Shown one piece after another: positions 1 through 5,579 of a stretch of DNA of 20,140 nucleotides. Origin of the DNA: a virus. A program made the position numbers and the translations under genes. The notes beneath the pieces are model-generated. The model had not been told where the DNA came from. It saw only the letters and a program-made list of their open reading frames with translations, and ran no database searches. Positions within the stretch are counted from its first letter, which is position 1. Each line of letters opens with the position of its first letter. The DNA is taken from positions 1 through 20,140 of IMG/VR virus record IMGVR_UViG_3300023110_000217. One strand, 5' to 3'.

Positions 1-193
1 ATAATGTAACAATAGGTCTCCATCCCCACCAATTACTTCTAAAGTAATCACCAGGATTTTCTTCCATCCATTTATCGGATAGTTCAAAATAAGTTTCTTT
101 TGCTTTATCGCTCATTTCGTTCCAAGTATCGTGTGGAAATTTAGGTTTTTCTGAACGAATGATTGGGTTTTTACCCGAAATATCTACTCCCAT
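1..193 (-). CDS. Small conserved phage protein, 3' end cut by window edge
   Basis: An open frame starts at ATG 193-191 (MGVDISGKNP...) and stays open for 64 codons to the left edge, so the C-terminus is missing. The visible part is hydrophilic and ends in an aromatic stretch, YFRSNWWGWRPIV. From memory, short phage proteins with an N-terminal MGxDxxGKNP and a later YFRNNVWWWRPL motif are common, and this looks like a member. No function is known to me. It lies 28 nt after the stop of the 34-aa gene upstream and has no Shine-Dalgarno sequence, like the other small genes at this end. The frame is well supported by the motif pair; the family assignment is by recollection only. Confidence 0.7.
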   Translation of the reverse strand, partial: MGVDISGKNPIIRSEKPKFPHDTWNEMSDKAKETYFELSDKWMEENPGDYFRSNWWGWRPIVTL

Positions 194-221
194 AGTTTTT
201 TAAATTTTAAAGGTTATTAAT

Positions 222-326
222 TTATAGTCCTAAATGGTCTTGAATTTCCCAAGTATCCATTTGGTTAATTTCTTCTTCTGTAAAGTTGGTATTAGCCAAC
301 ATAAGTTCTACATAATATTCTTTCAT
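222..326 (-). CDS. 34-aa hypothetical small protein
   Basis: ATG at 326-324 opens a 34-codon frame ending in TAA at 224-222. The product begins MKEYYVELMLANTNF and continues with an acidic helix-like part (TEEEINQMD) and a short tail ending DHLGL. It fills the gap between two genes on the same strand, 6 nt after the stop of the 75-aa gene and 28 nt before the next start, which is the tight packing expected of a phage operon. There is no Shine-Dalgarno sequence; the leader is A/T only. The composition (charged, amphipathic, regular codon use) looks like a real protein, but no family is recognised. Confidence 0.6.
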   Translation of the reverse strand: MKEYYVELMLANTNFTEEEINQMDTWEIQDHLGL

Positions 327-332
327 ATTTTA

Positions 333-560
333 TTATTTTAATTTGTAACTATACTGCCAACCACAATCATCATCGAAATCTTCATCTTCTACAACTTTGA
401 TTGTAGTTCCAATAACTTCTTGTAGTTTTGTTAAATCAACTTGTTTCCAATAACCAAATCGTAGGTAAACATCATTACCACCACCATGAACTTGGCCAAC
501 TTCAAATTCACCAAGTTGATTTTCAATTTCTTTTAAGGTTTTAATACTAATTTTATTCAT
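333..560 (-). CDS. 75-aa hypothetical protein
   Basis: A short acidic protein (MNKISIKTLKEIENQ...). The N-terminal half is helical and charged, followed by a GGG turn and beta-like segments (DVYLRFGYWKQV), then a very acidic patch VVEDEDFDDDCGW and a short C-terminus. No known motif is visible. It sits 11 nt downstream of the 104-aa gene, is followed by the 34-aa gene, and probably shares their transcript from the promoter-like part of the 71-bp repeat. Small acidic proteins in such phage blocks are often host-modifying early products, but nothing here shows that. Confidence 0.65.
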   Translation of the reverse strand: MNKISIKTLKEIENQLGEFEVGQVHGGGNDVYLRFGYWKQVDLTKLQEVIGTTIKVVEDEDFDDDCGWQYSYKLK

Positions 561-571
561 AATATAGGGAT

Positions 572-886
572 TTAAAATACTTGTGTTACACTTTCACCAT
601 TTGCCTCGATATGTTCGTTGATTAACTGAACAATATCTTCAACTCTACGATAATCTTCTTTTGGAAGGATTAGAGCCTTGGTAAGTAATTCATCGTAAAG
701 GTAACCATCCCAAATACCACAAAGTAGGTTTTCAAGTTCTGAATGAACTTCTTTTTGGGTTTCCCAAATATAATCTCTAACTAACTTGATGGTAGTTGAA
801 TGCCAATCCATTAGGAAATCATCGAAAAGTTCGTGTCTATTAAATCTTTTGTAACTCATAATTTCTGTATTTAAGGGGTTATTCAT
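572..886 (-). CDS. 104-aa hypothetical protein (start moved to internal ATG)
   Basis: The frame can be opened at a TTG (916-914), giving 114 aa, but that codon lies inside the 71-bp promoter/terminator repeat and upstream of the predicted transcription start. The ATG at 886-884 (MNNPLNTEIMSYKRF...) is therefore the better start and gives 104 aa. The product is hydrophilic and mostly helical, with an acidic middle (WETQKEVHSELENLL) and no membrane segment or recognised motif. It is the first gene after copy 1 of the repeat and leads a probable operon with the 75-aa, 34-aa and edge genes. Function unknown. Confidence 0.65.
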   Translation of the reverse strand: MNNPLNTEIMSYKRFNRHELFDDFLMDWHSTTIKLVRDYIWETQKEVHSELENLLCGIWDGYLYDELLTKALILPKEDYRRVEDIVQLINEHIEANGESVTQVF

Positions 887-900
887 ATCTCTCAATCTTA

Positions 901-936
901 CAAAGCTAATATACAAAAAAGGTTTGGAATATCCAA
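901..936 (-). promoter_or_regulatory. Promoter candidate in repeat copy 1
   Basis: On the coding strand TTGGAT (936-931), 17 bp, then TATATT (913-908) reads as a sigma70-type -35/-10 pair, the -35 lying inside the terminator stem. Overlapping it, TAGCTTTG (908-901) fits the Bacteroidota -7 consensus TAnnTTTG, but no TTG sits at the usual distance upstream. Either reading puts the transcription start near 895-900, about 10-15 nt before the ATG at 886. Confidence 0.45.
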
Positions 937-940
937 ACCT
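914..940 (-). terminator. Rho-independent terminator after the 115-aa gene
   Basis: Inverted repeat AGGTTTGGA / TCCAAACCT (920-928 and 932-940), 9 bp with a 3-nt loop. On the minus strand it is followed by six T residues (920-915, the first shared with the stem). It lies 27 nt beyond the stop codon of the 115-aa gene. Confidence 0.8.
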
Positions 941-966
941 AAAATGTTAAAATTTTGTTAAAGTTA

Positions 967-1314
967 TTAACAATCACTTTCCATTCGTTGAACTCTTTCG
1001 TGGTGGTCTTGTTCTGAATAAGGAACTACTGAAAGTGAAGGAGTGAACTTGGTCATATACATACCACTACCCAAACCATTTTTGATATAGTTTGAAGAAA
1101 TCACAGTATCGATGAAATCTTTTAACATATAAGTTCCATCAGAAGAACCAAATCCTTGGTCTTCATCCCAATCATTTGTCCAATCAGTAGCAACTTCAGT
1201 TGCAATTTCTAATAAATCCCATTGAGGAATTTGTTCATCACCAATCATTTTGGTGAAACCAGCGATTCGGTGAGAGTTAAAAACAAGGGTTTGGGGGTCA
1301 ACTAAATAATTCAT
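967..1314 (-). CDS. 115-aa hypothetical protein
   Basis: The frame starts at ATG 1314-1312, 26 nt after repeat copy 2. The product (MNYLVDPQTLVFNSHRIAG...) has an acidic, tryptophan-rich middle (ATDWTNDWDEDQGFG) and a methionine-rich segment (GLGSGMYMTKF); it ends in ESDC. No signal peptide, membrane helix or known motif is visible. It is flanked on both sides by the identical 71-bp terminator/promoter cassette, so it is probably transcribed as a single-gene unit and could move as a cassette by recombination between the two copies. Function not recognised. Confidence 0.65.
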   Translation of the reverse strand: MNYLVDPQTLVFNSHRIAGFTKMIGDEQIPQWDLLEIATEVATDWTNDWDEDQGFGSSDGTYMLKDFIDTVISSNYIKNGLGSGMYMTKFTPSLSVVPYSEQDHHERVQRMESDC

Positions 1315-1345
1315 ATAAAGGGTTTAAAGTTTATCAATCATCTTA

Positions 1346-1381
1346 CAAAGCTAATATACAAAAAAGGTTTGGAATATCCAA
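1346..1381 (-). promoter_or_regulatory. Promoter candidate in repeat copy 2
   Basis: Coding-strand TTGGAT (1381-1376), 17-bp spacer, TATATT (1358-1353), with TAGCTTTG (1353-1346) overlapping, as in copy 1. The predicted start near 1340-1345 would leave a leader of about 30 nt before the 115-aa gene. Confidence 0.45.
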
Positions 1382-1385
1382 ACCT
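1359..1385 (-). terminator. Rho-independent terminator after the PhyH-type gene
   Basis: Same 9-bp stem and 3-nt loop as copy 1 (stem arms 1365-1373 and 1377-1385), with the T-run on the minus strand at 1365-1360. It begins about 30 nt past the stop codon of the dioxygenase gene, at the boundary between the structural/PhyH block and the small-gene block. Confidence 0.8.
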
Positions 1386-1415
1386 AAAATGTTAAAATTT
1401 TGTTAAAGTTTTAAC

Positions 1416-2195
1416 TTATTCTCCCCAATGTTTTTTCTTTAAATCATAAACATCGATTGGTTCTCTTTTCATATGACCACCTTGTTTAAAAGTAGCACCT
1501 TGTTTCAAATATCCACCTAAAAAATTTCTTCTCATTCGATTAGAATTATTTGTTTCTGAACCATGTACACAATGTGAGTGAAGTAGAACCATATGTCCTT
1601 TTTTACAATCACCTTCAATTTTTCTGAAATCGTGTCCTTCGGGCATTATACAGGGTTTACCTCGTTCATTTCTCCAATTCTTAGGATTAGTTTTAGTTCT
1701 TTCTTCATCTACTTCAATTGGTAAAATACCTAAACGATGTGAACCTTCATAATTCCAAACTGCACCATTTTCTTTATCATGATTATCTAGTGCTAAAGCC
1801 ATATTGATAATTTCATTATGACCACAACCGGTATAGAAAGCGTTTTGATGTTGGTCTCTACCTAATTGTCCTGGTGGTTTGAAGTAAGCCCAAGTTTGCA
1901 TACCAATTAACTCACCCTCCATTAAAAATTCACATGCTTCAATAATTTTTGGGTGAACAAAAAGCTTTTCTAATTTTTCAGAAAGTTTATGTGGATACAT
2001 AAACGGGTCCCATTCTCCCCACTCTTCACCATTTTCTTTGGTAGTGAGTTGTCTTTCTTGACGAAGTTTTTCTAACTCATCATTAATTTCATCACATTCT
2101 TCTTCGGTAAGTAGTGGTAAGGTAGTAAATCCTCTATACCTCCAATCGAAGGTCATTTGTTGGATTTCTTCTTGTGTAAGATGTTTGAATTCCAT
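1416..2195 (-). CDS. Phytanoyl-CoA dioxygenase (PhyH)-like Fe(II)/2-oxoglutarate oxygenase
   Basis: 259 aa, the usual length for a stand-alone PhyH-family double-stranded beta-helix oxygenase. Family landmarks are in order: a core strand with FKPPG near residue 105, the metal motif region GRDQHQNAFY at 112-121, the second-half signature LDNHDKENGAVW...GSHR at 137-154, the distal metal histidine in CVHGSETN (His211) and the 2-oxoglutarate-binding arginine in NRMRRN (Arg222). The first metal motif, normally HxD, reads His116-Gln-Asn118, so the carboxylate ligand appears to be replaced by Asn. The substrate is unknown. PhyH-like genes are frequent in marine T4-like phages. The gene has its own TATTTATA leader element and a terminator behind it, so it is a separate late-type unit beside the tail operon. 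There is no Shine-Dalgarno sequence. Confidence 0.85.
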   Translation of the reverse strand: MEFKHLTQEEIQQMTFDWRYRGFTTLPLLTEEECDEINDELEKLRQERQLTTKENGEEWGEWDPFMYPHKLSEKLEKLFVHPKIIEACEFLMEGELIGMQTWAYFKPPGQLGRDQHQNAFYTGCGHNEIINMALALDNHDKENGAVWNYEGSHRLGILPIEVDEERTKTNPKNWRNERGKPCIMPEGHDFRKIEGDCKKGHMVLLHSHCVHGSETNNSNRMRRNFLGGYLKQGATFKQGGHMKREPIDVYDLKKKHWGE

Positions 2196-2214
2196 ATATA
2201 ACTTATTTTATGTA

Positions 2215-2222
2215 TATAAATA
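2215..2222 (-). promoter_or_regulatory. Late-promoter-like TATTTATA element before the PhyH-type gene
   Basis: Coding strand TATTTATA inside the longer ATATATTTATATAC, 20 nt before the ATG. One of seven upstream copies of this octamer in the window. Confidence 0.55.
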
Positions 2223-2226
2223 TATA

Positions 2227-2583
2227 CTATTTGTGAAACTGTAATAAATTTGGTAAGTAAAGACCTAAATTTTTTATATCATCCGAAGCTAATCTTATTG
2301 CAACTCGATTTGATTCTTTGACCTCATTAAAATTACCTCGTATTCTCCATCTTACTTTAGCACCTACATAAAATGGATTAGAAAGTAATTGAGAATACTC
2401 TTTTGATGTTATTTCAAAAATGGGAGCAGATGTATCGTTGGTGCTTCTAATAAAATATCGATGTACATAACCTCTTAAATAATCTGACTCTACTAATTTA
2501 GGTACATATGCCCGAACTTTATTCGGTCTATAACCTCTAGGGTTTCCGTTAAGTTGACTATATTTTTTATTTAAATCTTCCAT
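2227..2583 (-). CDS. 118-aa conserved phage protein of the tail operon
   Basis: The start ATG (2583-2581) overlaps the hub gene stop as TAATG, so translation is coupled. The protein is basic, with an extended N-terminus (YSQLNGNPRGYRPNKVRAYVP) and a compact core starting at YVHRYFIRSTND, then IFEITSKEYSQL and VGAKVRWRIRG. Short proteins with a 'RYF..R.....IFEI....Y..L' core sit next to baseplate genes in many T4-like marine phages as far as I recall, but I know of no assigned function. Position as last gene of the tape-measure/baseplate operon suggests a baseplate part or assembly factor; that is inference. Confidence 0.75.
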   Translation of the reverse strand: MEDLNKKYSQLNGNPRGYRPNKVRAYVPKLVESDYLRGYVHRYFIRSTNDTSAPIFEITSKEYSQLLSNPFYVGAKVRWRIRGNFNEVKESNRVAIRLASDDIKNLGLYLPNLLQFHK

Positions 2584-5279
2584 TAGATGTTTCGTAATTT
2601 AGATTTTACCGAAGTAATCCATTGTTCGCCTACTTGATGATTGATTTCTGTAATTTGGAATATTTTATTATTAAATTTATATGGTAAATCAGCTACTCTA
2701 AATATATCACCAACTTTTAATCCACTTATACCATGAATTTGAAACTCAAATCCAATAGAAGTTAAGGGCGGATTGATTAAATTATCTTTTCCGTTTGATT
2801 TTTGTATTTCATTCAATTCATATTTCTTTAAAAGAGATGGGTCTTCCCATACACCAACGTAAAGTATTTGTTCAACATTTGCATTATTTGATGGGTCTAA
2901 ATCATATGAAATCCAACCTCCGATACTTTGTTTTGTAATATCATATGGTTTATTTCTATCATTTTCTCTTGGAAATACACCTGCTTTTTCAATAAAATAC
3001 TTATAATTAGTTTTTCTAGCTTCAGTAGCTTCTGCAGATTCATTATTTTTTATTTCTTTGGCAAGCTCAACTCCTTTTTCTAATGCATTTGATAATGAAG
3101 TACCTATATCATTTAAAGTTGCTCTACTCCAAAATTTTCTTTTTGATTTTGTTTCTGCAGATTTTTGTTTAAATTCTTTTTCTCTAATTTCGTTAAGTTC
3201 TTCTTCTTGGTCTGCAATAGCATCACTAAGTTTTTTAATTTTATTTGCAACAGGATCTTCAAATTTAGAAAATAAACCAGTTTCAAGATTTACTTGTTTA
3301 GATTCTGAAGATGTGAATCCTGCGGTATTTGAATCAACGGTTTCCCCATCATCACTTGGAAGTGATGACCCTCTCTGTGCCATAATTTGATTCATCAACC
3401 CACCAGGAATATCAATATCTAAATTAACATTTAAAAATGGTGATTTTATTCCTTGAGTATAAAATTCCGTTTTTATTACTTCTGGTATTCCTTGTTCGTT
3501 GGGTGTAACAGTTTCAGCAGTTACTCCTAGATAATTCGCATCAATCACTTTTAAACAACTATTACCAGTACCAGGTTGTCCGGTTTCTACTATCTGAAAA
3601 TCCCAATAGAAGTTAGCAGCAGATGACATTCCGTTTAAAAGTTCCATTAAAGCTTCATGAGCATATAATCCTGGCGACTGAATTACTTGTAAGAAAAAAT
3701 CAAAATTAATATATAAGTTTTTTAGCATTCCATGTTCGTGTGCTTTTGGTAAAGGTGGATTTATAGTTGAATCCCAACTATAATCTAATACAAGACCATC
3801 TACTGTTGCTGGAAATGCATATCTAGTTTTTTCATTAGTGGTATCTGAACTATTTGCTAATCCATCTGGTTTAGGATGACCATTTACAATACCACTAGGA
3901 CCAAAATCTGGTGCTTCAAGTGGTTCAATTGAACCACTTGGAAAATCCGCAGCCCGTAGAGCATCTATTAATTTAAAATCAGGTAACTGTGTGTTTGGTA
4001 TATATAGTTTACTTTTATCAACTGAGAACATATGTTTAAATGCTCTACAAACAGTATCCTCTATATGAATATCCTCTAACCGAACTCCTTTTAGTTTTTT
4101 ACCCGTACCATCTTGTAATACATATTCTGGACAACCGGTACTAGGTTGATTCTCTCCATACGCATCGGTTGCAAATATTTTATAAGCCAATTCAAATCTA
4201 ATAAATCTATCAGAAGACATTAATGGCACATCTTCGGGTACTCTTAGGTCACTACCATCAGCACTCCGAATTTTGTCATCTTTAGCTTCTTCAACTAAAT
4301 CTTCTCTAATTTGGTTATCCATGTTAATAAAGTTTGCAGGGTCATACCAAACTCTACCCGATGAGTCTGTTAGTTCATCAAATAATACTAATTTTTTTAT
4401 CGGACCTATCTGTTTATTTAAAGGTAGCTCATTATACATTTGCATAAACAAAAATTTACCAACATCACCCATTTCCTTATCACTCATTTCATCAAGCTCA
4501 CCTTGAGTAAACTTAATACCACTTTTTACTGCAGTTCGTGATAATATTTGTCCTTTTTGTGCTCTAAGATATGCGGGTAGTTCTCCAGGTGATGTTAATT
4601 CTACTTCAATATCGTATGCCTCACCGTCTGCGTATTTCATACCACCACCAGTAACTACTGCCAGTAATGCATCATAAGTTCCGTTAGATGCTGCTCTTTT
4701 ATCTTTAAGAATTCCTAGATTGTTATAGTAAATTAAATCACAGTCTGTAATACCATTACTAGTTCCAGCTCTTTGTTGAAGTGATTGTGGAACATTCCAT
4801 CCCCATTCTAATAAAACATAAGCCCCAGGTTCTAAGAAATGAGCAGATACTGAATCAGCTTGTGAAACTGTGTAAGTTCGAATGGTGAATTTAGCTTTTC
4901 GTGTTAAACCTTCAGTACCATTTTCAATTGTAAAAGATTCTACGGTAGGCGAAGGTCTCAATCCTCTCTTTTCTCTACCAACATAGTCAGTATCACTATC
5001 ATCAATTCCAGCATAGACAGGAGAAAAATCTGTTGCTGCTAAACCTACAATACCAGCATGAGAAAGATTACCATATCTTCTACCAAAGGTTTCTTTGGCA
5101 CTAAGAGAATCAATAACTAATCCTCTACCACCACCATTAGCAATTGCACCACTACCATTTAGAGTAACCAAACGAAACCAAGGCATCAACCCACTTAAAG
5201 CATAATTTGAATTTGCCTTAGTAAGAATTGCCTCAGCTATCTCAGGTTGTATGTTTGATAAATTTGGAAACCCACTCAT
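2583..5279 (-). CDS. Baseplate hub protein (gp27/VgrG-like position), enlarged
   Basis: 898 aa, far longer than T4 gp27 (391 aa). The N-terminal part has the pattern of phage hub proteins: SFTIENGTEGLTRKAKF at 115-131 followed by FLEPGAYVLLEWGW at 148-161. The C-terminal end (about 847-898) has the typical hub barrel sequence SGLKVGDIFRVADLP...FQITEINHQV...W.T. Between them are long insertions, including a low-complexity Ser/Asp region (about 636-662), a coiled coil with heptad-like charges (about 676-712) and a second helical segment (720-756). The protein should sit at the tail tip joining tube to wedges. It starts 10 nt after the LysM-like gene, has no Shine-Dalgarno sequence, and overlaps the next gene by one base. 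I see no lysozyme motif. The hub call rests on the two end patterns and on gene order. Confidence 0.7.
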   Translation of the reverse strand: MSGFPNLSNIQPEIAEAILTKANSNYALSGLMPWFRLVTLNGSGAIANGGGRGLVIDSLSAKETFGRRYGNLSHAGIVGLAATDFSPVYAGIDDSDTDYVGREKRGLRPSPTVESFTIENGTEGLTRKAKFTIRTYTVSQADSVSAHFLEPGAYVLLEWGWNVPQSLQQRAGTSNGITDCDLIYYNNLGILKDKRAASNGTYDALLAVVTGGGMKYADGEAYDIEVELTSPGELPAYLRAQKGQILSRTAVKSGIKFTQGELDEMSDKEMGDVGKFLFMQMYNELPLNKQIGPIKKLVLFDELTDSSGRVWYDPANFINMDNQIREDLVEEAKDDKIRSADGSDLRVPEDVPLMSSDRFIRFELAYKIFATDAYGENQPSTGCPEYVLQDGTGKKLKGVRLEDIHIEDTVCRAFKHMFSVDKSKLYIPNTQLPDFKLIDALRAADFPSGSIEPLEAPDFGPSGIVNGHPKPDGLANSSDTTNEKTRYAFPATVDGLVLDYSWDSTINPPLPKAHEHGMLKNLYINFDFFLQVIQSPGLYAHEALMELLNGMSSAANFYWDFQIVETGQPGTGNSCLKVIDANYLGVTAETVTPNEQGIPEVIKTEFYTQGIKSPFLNVNLDIDIPGGLMNQIMAQRGSSLPSDDGETVDSNTAGFTSSESKQVNLETGLFSKFEDPVANKIKKLSDAIADQEEELNEIREKEFKQKSAETKSKRKFWSRATLNDIGTSLSNALEKGVELAKEIKNNESAEATEARKTNYKYFIEKAGVFPRENDRNKPYDITKQSIGGWISYDLDPSNNANVEQILYVGVWEDPSLLKKYELNEIQKSNGKDNLINPPLTSIGFEFQIHGISGLKVGDIFRVADLPYKFNNKIFQITEINHQVGEQWITSVKSKLRNI

Positions 5280-5289
5280 CGTAAACCTA

Positions 5290-5574
5290 TTAAATGTTAT
5301 TTAAAATTTCTCTAAAATTTTCAGGTACTCTTAGAGTTGTACCATCTGGTACTGCAAATGTTGCATCGTGAATGTTATTAGCAGTTGCAATAATCCACCA
5401 TAAAGATGAATCCCCATACATATCATATGCTATAGTATCTAGTCTATCACCTGTTTGGGTAACAATATATATATCTTTATCTGATTTTGGTATATTTTTA
5501 TATATCCTTGATTGATATACTCGTCTACCATCTTTCAATTTTTTTATACTATTTCTATTGTATCTACTTGCCAT
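5290..5574 (-). CDS. LysM-like baseplate/tail protein (gpX / gp53 type)
   Basis: 94 aa. After a basic N-terminus (about 1-32) comes one LysM-like module at about 35-85: DIYIVTQTGDRLDTIAYDMYGDSSLWWIIATANN, ending in VPDGTTLRVP. This is the layout of P2 gpX-type tail proteins and of the LysM part of T4 gp53-type wedge proteins: a small domain at the tube-baseplate junction. The position between a large baseplate protein and the hub gene agrees. It starts 5 nt after the previous stop. The LysM fold here is used for virion assembly rather than cell-wall binding, judging by family knowledge. Which of the two named families it belongs to cannot be settled by eye. Confidence 0.85.
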   Translation of the reverse strand: MASRYNRNSIKKLKDGRRVYQSRIYKNIPKSDKDIYIVTQTGDRLDTIAYDMYGDSSLWWIIATANNIHDATFAVPDGTTLRVPENFREILNNI

Positions 5575-5579
5575 AATTT

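Larger units (their letters stand above)
895..965 (-). repeat. 71-bp perfect direct repeat, copy 1 (terminator plus promoter-like cassette)
   Basis: This sequence is identical, base for base, to 1340-1410. On the coding strand it holds a terminator hairpin followed by promoter-like boxes and ends 8 nt before the ATG of the 104-aa gene. Each copy separates two accessory genes. The architecture matches the promoter-early/stem-loop (PeSL) cassettes known from T4-type phages. Confidence 0.9.
1340..1410 (-). repeat. 71-bp perfect direct repeat, copy 2 (terminator plus promoter-like cassette)
   Basis: Identical to 895-965. It begins 5 nt after the stop codon of the PhyH-type gene, whose transcript it would terminate, and its promoter-like end faces the 115-aa gene. 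The two copies are 445 bp apart and bracket exactly one gene. Confidence 0.9.

Noticed and set aside
887-916. TTG start extending the 104-aa gene to 114 aa
   Set aside because: The extension is the coding-strand reading of the promoter/terminator repeat and lies before the predicted transcript start; the identical bases in copy 2 are non-coding.
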